Assembly (NCBI GenBank): GCA_023435435.1
Contig: JAEYRW010000113.1
Coordinates: 1 to 28,003 of the forward strand
Reading direction: 5' to 3'
DNA: 28,003 bases
Origin: Bacillota bacterium
GTDB taxonomy: Bacteria > Bacillota > Clostridia > Christensenellales > Aristaeellaceae
The notes under the pieces were generated by a model. It searched no databases, was not told the origin of the DNA, and saw only the letters and a program-made list of their open reading frames with translations. Below are positions 7,031 to 14,901 of the stretch, piece by piece. The first letter of the stretch is position 1. Each line of letters begins with the position of its first letter. The position numbers and the translations under genes were made by a program.

Positions 7031-8721
7031 TGCGATACGTTGTAGAGGGAGTAGAAGTAGCCCTTCCGCCCCATCAGGTCGTCGAAGCTGCCGGTCTCGG
7101 CGATGGCGCCGTTGTGCATGACCACGATGGCATCGTAGCGCGCCATGAGCCTTCCGTCCAGCTTGTGGGTAACGATGATGCGCGTGAGCCCGTCGATTTC
7201 GAGGATGGCGCTGGTCACCGATTCGGCGGTTTGGTTGTCGAGGGCGGCTGTGGCCTCGTCCATGAGCAAAATTGGCGTCTCGCGCACCAGGCAGCGCGCG
7301 ATGGACACCCTCTGCTTCTCGCCGCCGGAGAGATTCTGTCCGCCCTCGCCGCAGGCGTAATCCGCGCCCTTCTGTCCGATGAGCGCCGAAAGCCCCGCCC
7401 GCCGGACAGCCGCGTCCACCTTCTCCGCGGGGAATTCCTTGAAGAGGGTGATGTTGTGCAGGATGCTCTCGTCAAAGAGGAAAACGCTCTGCTGGATGAC
7501 GGATTCGACGTCGAACAGGCTGTCGAGGTCGGCGCTCTTCATCTCCACGCCGTCAATGGTGAGGGAACCCTCGTAGTTTGGATAATAGCCCAAAAGGAGC
7601 TTGAGCATGGTGGACTTGCCGGAGCCGGACGCGCCCACGATGGCGTAGCTCTTGCCCTTTTCAAACGCCACGGACACACCGTTCAGGGCGTTCAGACCCG
7701 GTTCGTACCCGAAGCTCACATCCCGGAACCGGATGGCGTCGGAAAAGCCCGGAACGATGCTCCTTTCGCCGGGGTTCGCGCTGTTTTCGATGACGTCCTC
7801 CAGCTTATCAATGAGCTTCCCGGCGGCGGTAAAGTTGCTCTTGAGCGGCACGATGCGCTGGATGGGCGCAAGGATGTAGTTGGAAAGCTGCACGAAGGCG
7901 AGCACCGCGCCGATGGTCATGACGTCCCTCATGACGAAGAACGCGCCCAGAACGAAGATCACCACCAGCACAAGGGTCGCGGCGAATGTCGAGACCACGT
8001 TCAGGGTATCGTTGGTCTCCCGGCGGCGGCGCTTGGTGTCCTCGAGGTCGAGGTTCTTTTTCATAAAGAGGTCCATCACCTCGCGCTCGGCCTTGAAGGA
8101 CTTGATGACCACGAAGCCGTTGAGCAGATCCTTGACCTGGTCGACGAAGCCCTCGTTGCGGTCGGATGTCTCCCGCTCGCGCCGGGTGAGGCGGCTGCCG
8201 TAGCGCATGGTGAGGACGGCGGGCACCAGCGTCACCACAATCACGGAGCCCGTCATGATGGGATTCAAAAACAGCATCGCGCCCACGGCGGCCGCGAACT
8301 GGATGATCTGGAAAATCAGCTCGACCCCGCCGCCGAGATAGTTTGTCTCGATGGAGGAAAGGTCGTTTGAAAACGCGGAAATGAGCCTGCCGGACGAGGC
8401 CGCGCCGAAATCCCCGATGGATTTGGACAGGACGCGCTCGAACACGTGCTGCTTGTACTGGGTGAGCGCCCTTTTCATGAAGCGGTTCTTGAACGTCTTT
8501 TGAATGAGGCTGAACGCCAGAAACAAAACGACGGCGGAGAGCGTGAGGAAAAGGCCGTTGCGCATGCCGCCCCAGTTCCGCCCCTCCATCGCCTCGATGA
8601 GCGTCTTCATGATGAACGCCACCGAGATATTGAGGGCGCTTGCGAGCACCAGTGAAAACACCGTCATGGCGAAATTCAGGTGGTTCCCCCGGGTGAACTG
8701 GCGCCTGCATTCGGATTTCAT
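7027..8721 (-). CDS. ABC exporter half-transporter, fused permease and ATPase
   Basis: This 564-residue protein has a type I exporter membrane domain (about 1-310, with hydrophobic helices near 15-40, 55-75, 130-180 and 245-290). A nucleotide-binding domain follows, with Walker A GASGSGKST (363-371), signature LSGGEKQR (464-471), Walker B ILLMDEAT (484-491) and the H-loop His519. All catalytic motifs are intact, so it may work as a homodimer exporting a lipid, peptide or drug. ATG 8721 is chosen because a GGAAGGGGG site precedes it and a TATAAT lies just upstream; the in-frame extension to 8943 crosses that promoter. The next gene, AviRa-like, begins inside its stop codon, which suggests a joint role, possibly drug efflux beside target modification. 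Substrate unknown. Confidence 0.9.
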   Translation of the reverse strand: MKSECRRQFTRGNHLNFAMTVFSLVLASALNISVAFIMKTLIEAMEGRNWGGMRNGLFLTLSAVVLFLAFSLIQKTFKNRFMKRALTQYKQHVFERVLSKSIGDFGAASSGRLISAFSNDLSSIETNYLGGGVELIFQIIQFAAAVGAMLFLNPIMTGSVIVVTLVPAVLTMRYGSRLTRRERETSDRNEGFVDQVKDLLNGFVVIKSFKAEREVMDLFMKKNLDLEDTKRRRRETNDTLNVVSTFAATLVLVVIFVLGAFFVMRDVMTIGAVLAFVQLSNYILAPIQRIVPLKSNFTAAGKLIDKLEDVIENSANPGERSIVPGFSDAIRFRDVSFGYEPGLNALNGVSVAFEKGKSYAIVGASGSGKSTMLKLLLGYYPNYEGSLTIDGVEMKSADLDSLFDVESVIQQSVFLFDESILHNITLFKEFPAEKVDAAVRRAGLSALIGQKGADYACGEGGQNLSGGEKQRVSIARCLVRETPILLMDEATAALDNQTAESVTSAILEIDGLTRIIVTHKLDGRLMARYDAIVVMHNGAIAETGSFDDLMGRKGYFYSLYNVSQ

Positions 8722-8745
8722 CGGCACGCCCCCTTCCATGACCAG

Positions 8746-8775
8746 ATTATAGCATCCCAACACCCAATGTGCCAG
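8746..8775 (-). promoter_or_regulatory. Promoter of the ABC exporter/AviRa-like run
   Basis: On the minus strand a perfect TATAAT (8751-8746) lies 24 bases before the ATG. A weak -35, CTGGCA (8775-8770), stands 18 bases upstream. The divergent aspartate kinase gene starts 184 bases away, and no riboswitch or clear operator was recognised between them. Confidence 0.5.
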
Positions 8776-8905
8776 CGTTCGCAACCTTTTGTAGAGGCCC
8801 GGGGAGGCAAGGCGGGCCGCCGCACGGAATCGACCCCGCGGCATACGATACAGCATGATCCGGCGCCATTGCGCGATGCATGCGCGGCGCAAGAAGGAGA
8901 TGCGT

Positions 8906-9955
8906 ATGCGCGTGAGGCCCATCGTATGCAAATTCGGAGGCACTTCCCTGGCCGACGCGCGGCGCTTTGCGCGCGTGGCGGAGATCGTCCGCCGGGACGG
9001 GCGCAGGCGTTACGTCGTGGCCTCCGCGCCGGGCAAGCGGTTTGACGAGGACGTCAAGGTAACCGACCGGCTCATCGCCGCCTACGCCGCGGAGGGCGCG
9101 GAGCGCCTCGACGCCCTGGAGGGCGCGCGGGACGTGTTTCGCGCCATCGCGGACGGGCTCGCGCTGCGCTCCTATGAAACCGAGCTCGCCACCCTCGACG
9201 AAGCGGCCGCCACCAGCCGGGACATGTCCGCGAGCCGGGGCGAGTGGCTGTGCGCCAAGGCGCTGGCCGATTACCTGGGTCTGCCCTTCGTGGACGCGGC
9301 AGAGCTGTTCCTGTTCGAGGACGGGATTTTAAACGTCGAAAAGAGTTACGCGCGCATCCGCGCGCTGCCCGCCGGCGGCGCGGTGATCCCGGGCTTCTAC
9401 GGCGCGGACCGGTCCGGGCGCGTGGTAACGTTCCCCCGGGGCGGTTCGGACATCACCGGCGCGCACATCGCAGCGGCGCTCAACGCGGCGCTCTATGAAA
9501 ACTGGACGGACGTGGACGGCTTCCGCGCGGCCGATCCCCGGCTCGTGCCGGACGCGGCCGCCATCCCCTTTCTGAGCTATCAGCAGGCGCGCGTCTTTTC
9601 CCGGCTGGGTGCGGGGGTCTTGCACCACGACTGCGTCGCGCCCGTCGAGCGGGCGAACGTGCCCATATCCGTCAAAAACACGTTCCGCCCGGACGCGCCG
9701 GGCACGCGCATTTCCCGCGGCGCGCGCTGGGACGGGCCGTTTCTCGCCGCCTCGCCCCGGGCGGCGGGCACATGCCGGCTGACCCTCGTGAGCGCGGGGG
9801 AACTGACGGCGGGGGCTCTGGCGGGGATTCTGCCCGCGGGTTCCACGGTCTCGGCGAGGAGCGGCAGCGTCTCAATCACCTGCCCGGAGGCACACGTCGC
9901 GAACGCCGCGCGGGCAATTTACGCCCTTTCGCTGAAATCATCCTCCAATCCGTGA
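8906..9955 (+). CDS. lysC: Short aspartate kinase
   Basis: Aspartokinase phosphorylates aspartate at the first step toward lysine, threonine, methionine and diaminopimelate. The N-terminal KFGGTS (9-14), the FPRGGSDITG loop (176-185) and the YENWTDVDGFRAADPR segment (197-212) identify the family. The kinase domain ends near residue 272, leaving about 77 residues of ACT-like sequence, whereas ordinary enzymes have two ACT repeats and reach 400-450 residues. The protein (349 residues) thus probably keeps one ACT unit, and feedback control may differ. ATG 8906 was chosen because AAGGAG lies 6 bases upstream; the in-frame ATG at 8855 lacks such a site. No lysine riboswitch fits in the 184-base leader region. 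The gene is divergent from the ABC exporter. Confidence 0.88.
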   Translation: MRVRPIVCKFGGTSLADARRFARVAEIVRRDGRRRYVVASAPGKRFDEDVKVTDRLIAAYAAEGAERLDALEGARDVFRAIADGLALRSYETELATLDEAAATSRDMSASRGEWLCAKALADYLGLPFVDAAELFLFEDGILNVEKSYARIRALPAGGAVIPGFYGADRSGRVVTFPRGGSDITGAHIAAALNAALYENWTDVDGFRAADPRLVPDAAAIPFLSYQQARVFSRLGAGVLHHDCVAPVERANVPISVKNTFRPDAPGTRISRGARWDGPFLAASPRAAGTCRLTLVSAGELTAGALAGILPAGSTVSARSGSVSITCPEAHVANAARAIYALSLKSSSNP

Positions 9956-9982
9956 TTATTTTGTCGTAAAATTTGCCTTCTC

Positions 9983-10018
9983 CGCCCCCGTCACGGGCGC
10001 GGGGACTGGTTTTTTTTG
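9983..10018 (+). terminator. Possible intrinsic terminator after the aspartate kinase gene
   Basis: A GC-rich hairpin (CCCCCGT...CGCGGGG, with one bulge; it also contains the smaller palindrome CCCGTCACGGG) is followed after five bases by eight T residues. The gap between stem and T run is longer than ideal, so the call is tentative. It fits the end of the kinase transcription unit. Confidence 0.4.
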
Positions 10019-10024
10019 TGCCCG

Positions 10025-10035
10025 TATGATAAAAT
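10025..10035 (+). promoter_or_regulatory. Possible -10 region for the aminopeptidase P/efp operon
   Basis: The AT-rich TATGAT/TAAAAT cluster about 30-40 bases before the TTG start is the only -10-like sequence between the kinase gene and this operon. It sits inside a small CCCGT/ACGGG inverted repeat. No good -35 box was found at 17 bases. Confidence 0.35.
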
Positions 10036-10066
10036 AAACGGGTATGTACGCGTGGAGGCATCCGTT

Positions 10067-11131
10067 TTGGAAAGATATGAAAAGCTGACGAATCTTTTGT
10101 CCGGCAAAAACGCCGAGGCCGCCATCGTCCTCCGGCCGGAGAACATGCGCTGGCTGTCGGGCTATACGGGCGAGGGCTGTCTTTTTGTCTGCGCAAAGGC
10201 GCGGGTCATCGTCACAGATTTCCGCTATACCGAAATGGCGGAGCGGCAGGCGCCCGGCTGGCGCGTCGAGATGACCACCGCCCGGCGGACGGGCCCCGCG
10301 GCGTGCGCGGAGCTGATGGAAGAATTCGCGCTGTCCGCGGCCGTCACGGAGACGGATTACGTGACCCACGATTCCTTCGTGGCGCTTGAAAAGGCGCTTG
10401 CGGGAAAAACGCTTTCGAGCATGACCGGCGTCGTGGAGAAGCTGCGCGAAATCAAGGACGAAAAGGAGCTTTCCGCCATCCGGGAATCCGCGCGCATCGC
10501 CTGCAAGGCGTTCGAGAATCTGCTTCAATGGGTCAAGGTCGGAATGACCGAGAAGGAAATCCAGATCGGCCTCGACTACGAAATGCTGAAGCTCGGCTCC
10601 GAGAAAAACGCGTTTGACACCATCGCGTGCGCGGGCGTAAACGGTTCGCTGCCCCACGCGGTGCCCTCGGGCCACAGGGTGCGGACGGGCGAACTTCTGA
10701 CGCTCGATTTCGGCGCGACCACGGACGGATATCTTTCCGACATGACGCGCACGATAGGATTCGGCAAGATCGAGGGCGAGCTGAAAAAGATTTATCAGGC
10801 GGTGCTCGACGCGCAGTTGATGTGCCTTGACGCCATCGCGCCCGGCAGGGTTTGCGGCGACATCGACAAAATCGCCAGAGATTTTCTGGATTCCAAGTAT
10901 CCCGGCCGATTCGGCCACGGGCTGGGCCACGGCGTGGGTCTTTTCATCCACGAAAATCCGCGGTTCTCCAAGGGCTCCGAGACGGTGCTCGAACCGGGAC
11001 ACGTATTGACCGTCGAACCGGGGCTCTATCTTCCGGGGCTGGGCGGCTGCCGCATCGAGGACATGGTTTTGATCACGCAGGACGGCTTTGTCGATCCCAT
11101 CGACGCGCCGAAGCGGTTGATTGAGCTATAG
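10067..11131 (+). CDS. M24B metallopeptidase (Xaa-Pro aminopeptidase-like)
   Basis: This 354-residue protein is a creatinase-fold peptidase that removes N-terminal residues preceding proline using two metal ions. All five metal ligands can be seen: Asp214 in LDFG, Asp225 in SDMTRT, His288 in HGLGHGVG, Glu317 in VEPG and Glu331 in IED. The N-terminal creatinase domain covers about 1-130. I prefer the TTG start at 10067 because GGAGG lies 8 bases upstream, matching the short N-terminus of the family; an in-frame GTG at 10052 overlaps that site. It is followed after 23 bases by efp, the common arrangement in Bacillota, so the two are probably cotranscribed. Confidence 0.9.
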   Translation: MERYEKLTNLLSGKNAEAAIVLRPENMRWLSGYTGEGCLFVCAKARVIVTDFRYTEMAERQAPGWRVEMTTARRTGPAACAELMEEFALSAAVTETDYVTHDSFVALEKALAGKTLSSMTGVVEKLREIKDEKELSAIRESARIACKAFENLLQWVKVGMTEKEIQIGLDYEMLKLGSEKNAFDTIACAGVNGSLPHAVPSGHRVRTGELLTLDFGATTDGYLSDMTRTIGFGKIEGELKKIYQAVLDAQLMCLDAIAPGRVCGDIDKIARDFLDSKYPGRFGHGLGHGVGLFIHENPRFSKGSETVLEPGHVLTVEPGLYLPGLGGCRIEDMVLITQDGFVDPIDAPKRLIEL

Positions 11132-11154
11132 AGGAACATTTAGGAGGGTTACCC

Positions 11155-11715
11155 ATGATTAACGCGAGCGATTTTAGAAACGGCGTCACGATCGAAATGG
11201 ACAACGGCATTTGGACCGTCGTGTCCTTTTTGCACGTCAAGCCCGGCAAGGGCGCGGCGTTCGTGCGCACCAAACTCAAGAACATCGTGACAGGAGCGGT
11301 CATCGAGCGCACCTTCAACCCCACGGACAAGATGGCGCGCGCGCACATCGAAACCAAGGAGATGCAGTATCTTTACTCCGCGGACGATATGTACTACTTC
11401 ATGGACACGGAGACGTTCGAGCAGCTCGCGCTCACGCATGAGCAGGTCGAAGAAACCATAAAGTTCGTCAAGGAGAATACGAACGTCACCGTCCGCTTCT
11501 TCAAGGGCGCGCCCTTCTCCGTCGAGGCGCCGAACTTCGTGGAACTGCGGGTGGTTTCCACCGAGCCGGGCTTCAAGGGTGATACCGCCACCAACACCAC
11601 CAAGCCTGCGACCCTGGAAACCGGGCTGACCATTCAGGTGCCCCTGTTCATCAACGAGGATGACCTCTTGAAGATTGACACCCGCGAGGGCGGCGAGTAT
11701 CTTGGCCGCGCGTAA
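11155..11715 (+). CDS. efp: Translation elongation factor P
   Basis: EF-P rescues ribosomes stalled at polyproline stretches by binding between the P and E sites. The 186-residue length is standard, and the order KOW-like domain, central OB domain and C-terminal OB domain can be followed to the closing IDTREGGEYLGRA. The tip loop HVKPGKGAAFVRTK places Lys32 at the position modified in other bacteria. No modification enzyme is encoded in this window. A strong AGGAGG precedes ATG 11155. The gene follows aminopeptidase P and is followed by a large foldback element before the next gene. Confidence 0.97.
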   Translation: MINASDFRNGVTIEMDNGIWTVVSFLHVKPGKGAAFVRTKLKNIVTGAVIERTFNPTDKMARAHIETKEMQYLYSADDMYYFMDTETFEQLALTHEQVEETIKFVKENTNVTVRFFKGAPFSVEAPNFVELRVVSTEPGFKGDTATNTTKPATLETGLTIQVPLFINEDDLLKIDTREGGEYLGRA

Positions 11716-11732
11716 ATCCCGACAATGGACAT

Positions 11733-11918
11733 AAGAGGGCTAGTAGTCCGCGAAGTCTAAGGACCAATGATAGGGCGCAGAGATTTTTTCGTTTGGCGCG
11801 GAGCCGAAGCGCAGACGTAGCAGCGCTACGTCAAGCGGAGCGCGACATAGCCAGACGAAAAAAGATCCAGCCATATCGCGGGAATTAGGCTTCGCGGACT
11901 ACTAGGAATCGCCCTTTT
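11733..11918. repeat. 186-base near-perfect foldback element between efp and the CD1247-family gene
   Basis: Three nested sets of inverted arms share one centre near 11823. The outer arms are CTAGTAGTCCGCGAAG at 11740-11755 and its perfect complement at 11890-11905, flanked by GGGC/GCCC. The middle arms are ATTTTTTCGTTTGGC (11783-11797) against GCCAGACGAAAAAAGAT (11850-11866), with one mismatch and one bulge. The inner hairpin is GACGTAGC, loop AGC, GCTACGTC (11814-11832). Transcribed RNA would fold into one long stem with internal loops. There is no coding frame of note inside and no transposase nearby. It resembles a MITE-like insertion or a structured intergenic RNA; which one cannot be decided from a single copy. 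It fills most of the 292-base gene-free gap. Confidence 0.8.
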
Positions 11919-11923
11919 ATGTT

Positions 11924-11929
11924 TATAAT
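11924..11929 (+). promoter_or_regulatory. TATAAT -10 box for the CD1247-family operon
   Basis: A perfect TATAAT lies directly after the foldback element, about 79 bases before the start codon. The matching -35 position would fall inside the right arm of the foldback and shows no good hexamer. Confidence 0.45.
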
Positions 11930-12007
11930 AGATAAGACGGGCGGCGCTCCGCAGCCCGAGAGCCGCGTTCGCCAAGGGCGAGGGCGGTCGAATAAGGAGG
12001 TGCTTTT

Positions 12008-12484
12008 ATGGAATCGATTCGCAAAAAGGCCGGGTATCTGGAGGGTCTCGTCTCGGCGATGAAGCTGGATGAGAGCGACCCCAAGGATCAGCTCCTGGGC
12101 GGCATCGTCTCGCTGTTGAGCGAGCTTTCGGACCGCACGGAAGCGCTGGACGACATGCTTGGCGAGTTGAACGATTACGTCGAAAGCATCGACGACGATC
12201 TGAGCGAGCTCGAGGGCATGCACGACGACGAGGACGGCGCGGATTTCGACGAGGCATTCGACGATTTCGAGGAGGAGGAGCCGCTCAGGCTCATCAAAAA
12301 CAACTCGGATGCCGCGCCGAAGATGGTGCGCATGCCCGTTCTGTGCCCCCAGTGCGGAAAGGTGTTTCTGGCGTCGGGCGCCATCGACGGCGCGAAGTAC
12401 GCCTGTCCGAACTGTAAAAAGGACGTAAAGCCCCAACGGCTCACCGACAAGAACACCCCCGTCGCCGACCCGCTGGAGGAGTAA
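12008..12484 (+). CDS. CD1247-family N-terminal domain protein with zinc ribbon
   Basis: This 158-residue protein starts with a conserved helical domain (MESIRKKAGYLEGLVSAMKLDESD...) known from Clostridia as the CD1247 N-terminal domain. A very acidic stretch follows (about 55-95), then a zinc ribbon with CPQC and CPNC pairs (about 114-140). It is cytoplasmic, with a coiled-coil-like N-terminus, and no biochemical function is established. AAGGAGG precedes the ATG. The dehydrogenase gene begins one base after its stop, so the two are cotranscribed. Position next to efp recurs in Clostridia as far as I recall, which supports a housekeeping role. Confidence 0.82.
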   Translation: MESIRKKAGYLEGLVSAMKLDESDPKDQLLGGIVSLLSELSDRTEALDDMLGELNDYVESIDDDLSELEGMHDDEDGADFDEAFDDFEEEEPLRLIKNNSDAAPKMVRMPVLCPQCGKVFLASGAIDGAKYACPNCKKDVKPQRLTDKNTPVADPLEE

Positions 12485-12485
12485 A

Positions 12486-13505
12486 ATGCTGAAAATCCCT
12501 TACGACGCGCTGATTGAGACACTCGCGCGCGGTCTTTTCCGCGCGGGCATCCGGGACGAGAGGCGGTTCCGGCTCGCGGAGGTGTTCGCGGGCAATTCCG
12601 CAGAGGGCGTTTATTCCCACGGCGTAAACCGCTACATGCGGTTTTTGGCCGAGATTGAAAACGGAACCGTGGACATCTCCGCGAAGACCGAAACCGTCTC
12701 TGCCTTCGGCGGCATCGAGGTGCGCGACGCCCACTTCGGCATCGGCCCCATCAACGCCGAGGACGCCATGGCGCGCGCGGTCGCGCTGTCGAAGACCCAC
12801 GGCATCGCCTGTGTGGCGGTGCGGAACACAAACCACTGGCTGCGCCCCGGCCGCTACGGCTGGCAGGCCGCCGACGCGGGCGTCATCGGCATTCTGTGGT
12901 CCAACACCATCAACAACATGCCGGCGTGGGGCGCCGTCGACCCGAAGCTCGGCAACAACCCCATCGTCATGGCCATTCCCCGCGAAAAGGGCAGCGTGGT
13001 CATCGACCTGGCGATGACGCAGTTCGCGTTCGGGAAGCTGGAAATCGCGAAACTGAGCCGTGAACAGCTTCCCATGCCCGGCGGATTCGACGAAGGCGGG
13101 AACCTCACCACCGACCCGGAGGCCATTCAGAAATCCAAAAGGCCGCTGCCCATCGGGTACTGGAAGGGCTCCGCGCTCTCCCTGGCTCTGGACATGATCG
13201 CCGCTGCGACGGCCCTGGGACGCACGACGGCCATGGTGGCGGCGGATTCGTCCACCGAGCACGGCATTACGCAGATGTTCATCGCCATCAACTTCCGCGC
13301 GGCGGTGGACCCTGCGCGCGCCGACGAGATTCTTGACACGGCCATCGACAGCCTGCTGCGCTCGACGCCCGTCGATCCGGATTTCCCCGTGCGCTATCCC
13401 GGGCAGAACACGAAAGCGATCCGCGAACGGAACCTGCGCGAGGGCGTGCCCATCCACGAGGAAACATGGGCGCGGATCACAGAATACGTCGAAGGGAGCG
13501 ATTGA
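12486..13505 (+). CDS. YiaK/DlgD-like 2,3-diketo-L-gulonate reductase (malate/lactate dehydrogenase superfamily)
   Basis: This 339-residue protein belongs to the NAD(P)H-dependent LDH2/MDH-type oxidoreductases, not the Rossmann lactate dehydrogenases. Family landmarks are the catalytic-histidine segment YSHGVNRY (His45), the NTNHWLRPGRYGWQAAD cofactor region, NNMPAWG, and the PIGYWKGSALSLALDMIA helix. These track the E. coli YiaK sequence closely as I remember it, making a keto-acid sugar substrate such as 2,3-diketo-L-gulonate likely. No other ascorbate or gulonate genes are nearby, so the physiological substrate is open. Its ribosome binding site GGAGG lies in the last codons of the upstream gene. 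The ZIP transporter follows three bases after its stop. Confidence 0.87.
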   Translation: MLKIPYDALIETLARGLFRAGIRDERRFRLAEVFAGNSAEGVYSHGVNRYMRFLAEIENGTVDISAKTETVSAFGGIEVRDAHFGIGPINAEDAMARAVALSKTHGIACVAVRNTNHWLRPGRYGWQAADAGVIGILWSNTINNMPAWGAVDPKLGNNPIVMAIPREKGSVVIDLAMTQFAFGKLEIAKLSREQLPMPGGFDEGGNLTTDPEAIQKSKRPLPIGYWKGSALSLALDMIAAATALGRTTAMVAADSSTEHGITQMFIAINFRAAVDPARADEILDTAIDSLLRSTPVDPDFPVRYPGQNTKAIRERNLREGVPIHEETWARITEYVEGSD

Positions 13506-13508
13506 TCC

Positions 13509-14288
13509 ATGACTGTCCTCTGGGCAGCCGCGGGCACGGGCTTTACATTTCTCATGACCACGCTCGGCGCGGCTATGGTGTTCTTTTTCCGCAAGGAAAT
13601 CAATCACAGCGTGCAGCGCATTTTTTTGGGCTTCGCGGCGGGCGTGATGATCGCGGCCTCCGTCTGGAGCCTTCTGATTCCCGCCATCGAGGAAGCGGGC
13701 GACATGGGCTGGATTCCGGCGTCAGGCGGCTTCATTCTGGGCATCGCGTTTCTGATGCTCATGGACGCGCTGCTCCCCCACCTCCACATGGGCGCGGAAA
13801 AGGCGGAAGGCCTGAGCTCGTCCTGGCGGCGCACCACGCTCCTGGTGTTGGCGGTGACGCTCCATAACATCCCCGAAGGCATGGCGGTGGGCCTTTCGTT
13901 TGCGCTGGCCGCGCAGCAGGGCGGAGACCCGGCGGCCATTTCCGGCGCGCTGGCATTGGCGCTGGGCATCGGCATCCAGAACTTCCCCGAGGGTGCGGCG
14001 GTGGCGCTGCCCCTGCGGCAGGAGGGCCTGTCCGCGAGGAGGGCTTTCGTGCGGGGGAGCCTGTCCGGCATTGTGGAGCCGATTTTCGGCATCCTCGTGG
14101 TGCTGGTGGCCGGGTCGATCCGGCCCCTCATGCCGTGGCTTCTGTCGTTCGCCGCGGGCGCGATGATGTACGTGGTGGTCGAGGAGCTCATCCCGGAGGC
14201 GCATCTGGGCGAGCATTCCAACACGGGGACGTTGGGCGTCATGGCGGGATTTCTCATCATGATGATCCTGGACGTAGCGCTGGGTTAG
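13509..14288 (+). CDS. ZIP-family divalent metal transporter (ZupT/GufA-like)
   Basis: This 259-residue integral membrane protein has about eight hydrophobic helices and the metal-site helices typical of ZIP importers: HNIPEGMAVG (119-128) and QNFPEGAAVALP (157-168), plus EELIPEAH (225-232) near the end. A short histidine-containing loop (HLHMG, 91-95) may bind metal. It should import zinc, or other divalent ions such as iron or manganese, across the cytoplasmic membrane. It is the last gene of the unit starting at the CD1247-family gene and is closed by a clear terminator at 14302. No Zur-like operator was recognised. Confidence 0.92.
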   Translation: MTVLWAAAGTGFTFLMTTLGAAMVFFFRKEINHSVQRIFLGFAAGVMIAASVWSLLIPAIEEAGDMGWIPASGGFILGIAFLMLMDALLPHLHMGAEKAEGLSSSWRRTTLLVLAVTLHNIPEGMAVGLSFALAAQQGGDPAAISGALALALGIGIQNFPEGAAVALPLRQEGLSARRAFVRGSLSGIVEPIFGILVVLVAGSIRPLMPWLLSFAAGAMMYVVVEELIPEAHLGEHSNTGTLGVMAGFLIMMILDVALG

Positions 14289-14301
14289 GATTATCCGATT
14301 G

Positions 14302-14324
14302 CGGGGCGAAAGCCCCGTTTTTTT
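14302..14324 (+). terminator. Intrinsic terminator after the ZIP transporter gene
   Basis: A perfect 6-bp stem, CGGGGC/GCCCCG, closes a GAAA tetraloop and is followed at once by seven T residues. It ends the operon 12008-14288. Confidence 0.92.
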
Positions 14325-14347
14325 GTTTTAGAGGTTACAAGCCGGTG

Positions 14348-14353
14348 TATACT
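14348..14353 (+). promoter_or_regulatory. Possible promoter of the peroxidase gene (-10 TATACT)
   Basis: TATACT lies 39 bases before the start codon and directly after the terminator of the previous operon. A TTTAGA about 16 bases upstream is a weak -35 match. Confidence 0.5.
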
Positions 14354-14392
14354 GATCTCGTAGGACATTTGCATACGACGGGAGGAATCGTT

Positions 14393-14872
14393 ATGTCACT
14401 TTATGAAATTACAGTCAATACGCGCGATGGCGGACAAAAGAGCCTCGCAGATTATAAAGATCAGGTGCTTCTGATTGTGAACACGGCCACCGAATGCGGC
14501 TTCACGCCGCAATACGCAGGCCTTCAGGACCTCTATGAAAAATTCCGCGCCCGCGGATTCCGAATTCTCGATTTTCCGTGCAACCAATTCGCCGGGCAGG
14601 CGCCCGGCACGGCCGAGGAAATCCACGCGTTCTGCACGGGCCGGTTTGGCATCACATTCGAGCAGTTTGCGAAGATCGACGTCAACGGCGCCAAGGAATC
14701 CCCGCTCTTCGCATGGCTCAAAGCACAGAAGACGGGCGTGCTGGGGGGCGCGATCAAGTGGAATTTCACGAAATTCCTGGTCGACCGGCACGGGAACGTC
14801 GTCGCGCGGTTCGCGCCCACCACCGCGCCCGAGACCATCGAAAAACAAATCGAAGCCCTCCTGCAGGCGTGA
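14393..14872 (+). CDS. Glutathione-peroxidase-like thiol peroxidase (Cys type)
   Basis: This 159-residue protein is a bacterial GPx-family hydroperoxide reductase. The peroxidatic cysteine is Cys35 in NTATECGFTPQY, with the second family motif LDFPCNQFAGQ following and the KWNFTKFLVDRHG segment supplying the Trp/Asn of the active site. Residue 35 is an ordinary TGC codon, so this is not a selenoprotein. In Bacillota such enzymes usually draw electrons from thioredoxin rather than glutathione. ATG 14393 is supported by GGGAGGA 8 bases upstream; the longer in-frame extension into the ZIP gene crosses the terminator. The tocopherol-cyclase-like gene follows after 29 bases. Confidence 0.95.
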   Translation: MSLYEITVNTRDGGQKSLADYKDQVLLIVNTATECGFTPQYAGLQDLYEKFRARGFRILDFPCNQFAGQAPGTAEEIHAFCTGRFGITFEQFAKIDVNGAKESPLFAWLKAQKTGVLGGAIKWNFTKFLVDRHGNVVARFAPTTAPETIEKQIEALLQA

Positions 14873-14901
14873 AGGACCGGCAATCCGGGAATCATTGAAC
14901 C

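Noticed and set aside
6973..8370. Plus-strand open frame of 465 codons
   Set aside because: Antisense shadow of the ABC exporter, whose Walker A, Walker B and signature motifs are complete.
8722..8905. Possible lysine riboswitch or T-box before the aspartate kinase
   Set aside because: The region is short, shared with the divergent exporter promoter, and contains none of the conserved T-box or lysine riboswitch sequences I could recognise.
11733..11918. Foldback element as an ordinary intrinsic terminator of efp
   Set aside because: The stem is far too long and composite, and only four T residues follow the outermost GCCC, so termination alone does not explain it.
14393..14872. Peroxidase as a selenoprotein
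   Set aside because: The catalytic codon is TGC, not TGA, and no SECIS-like hairpin is needed.
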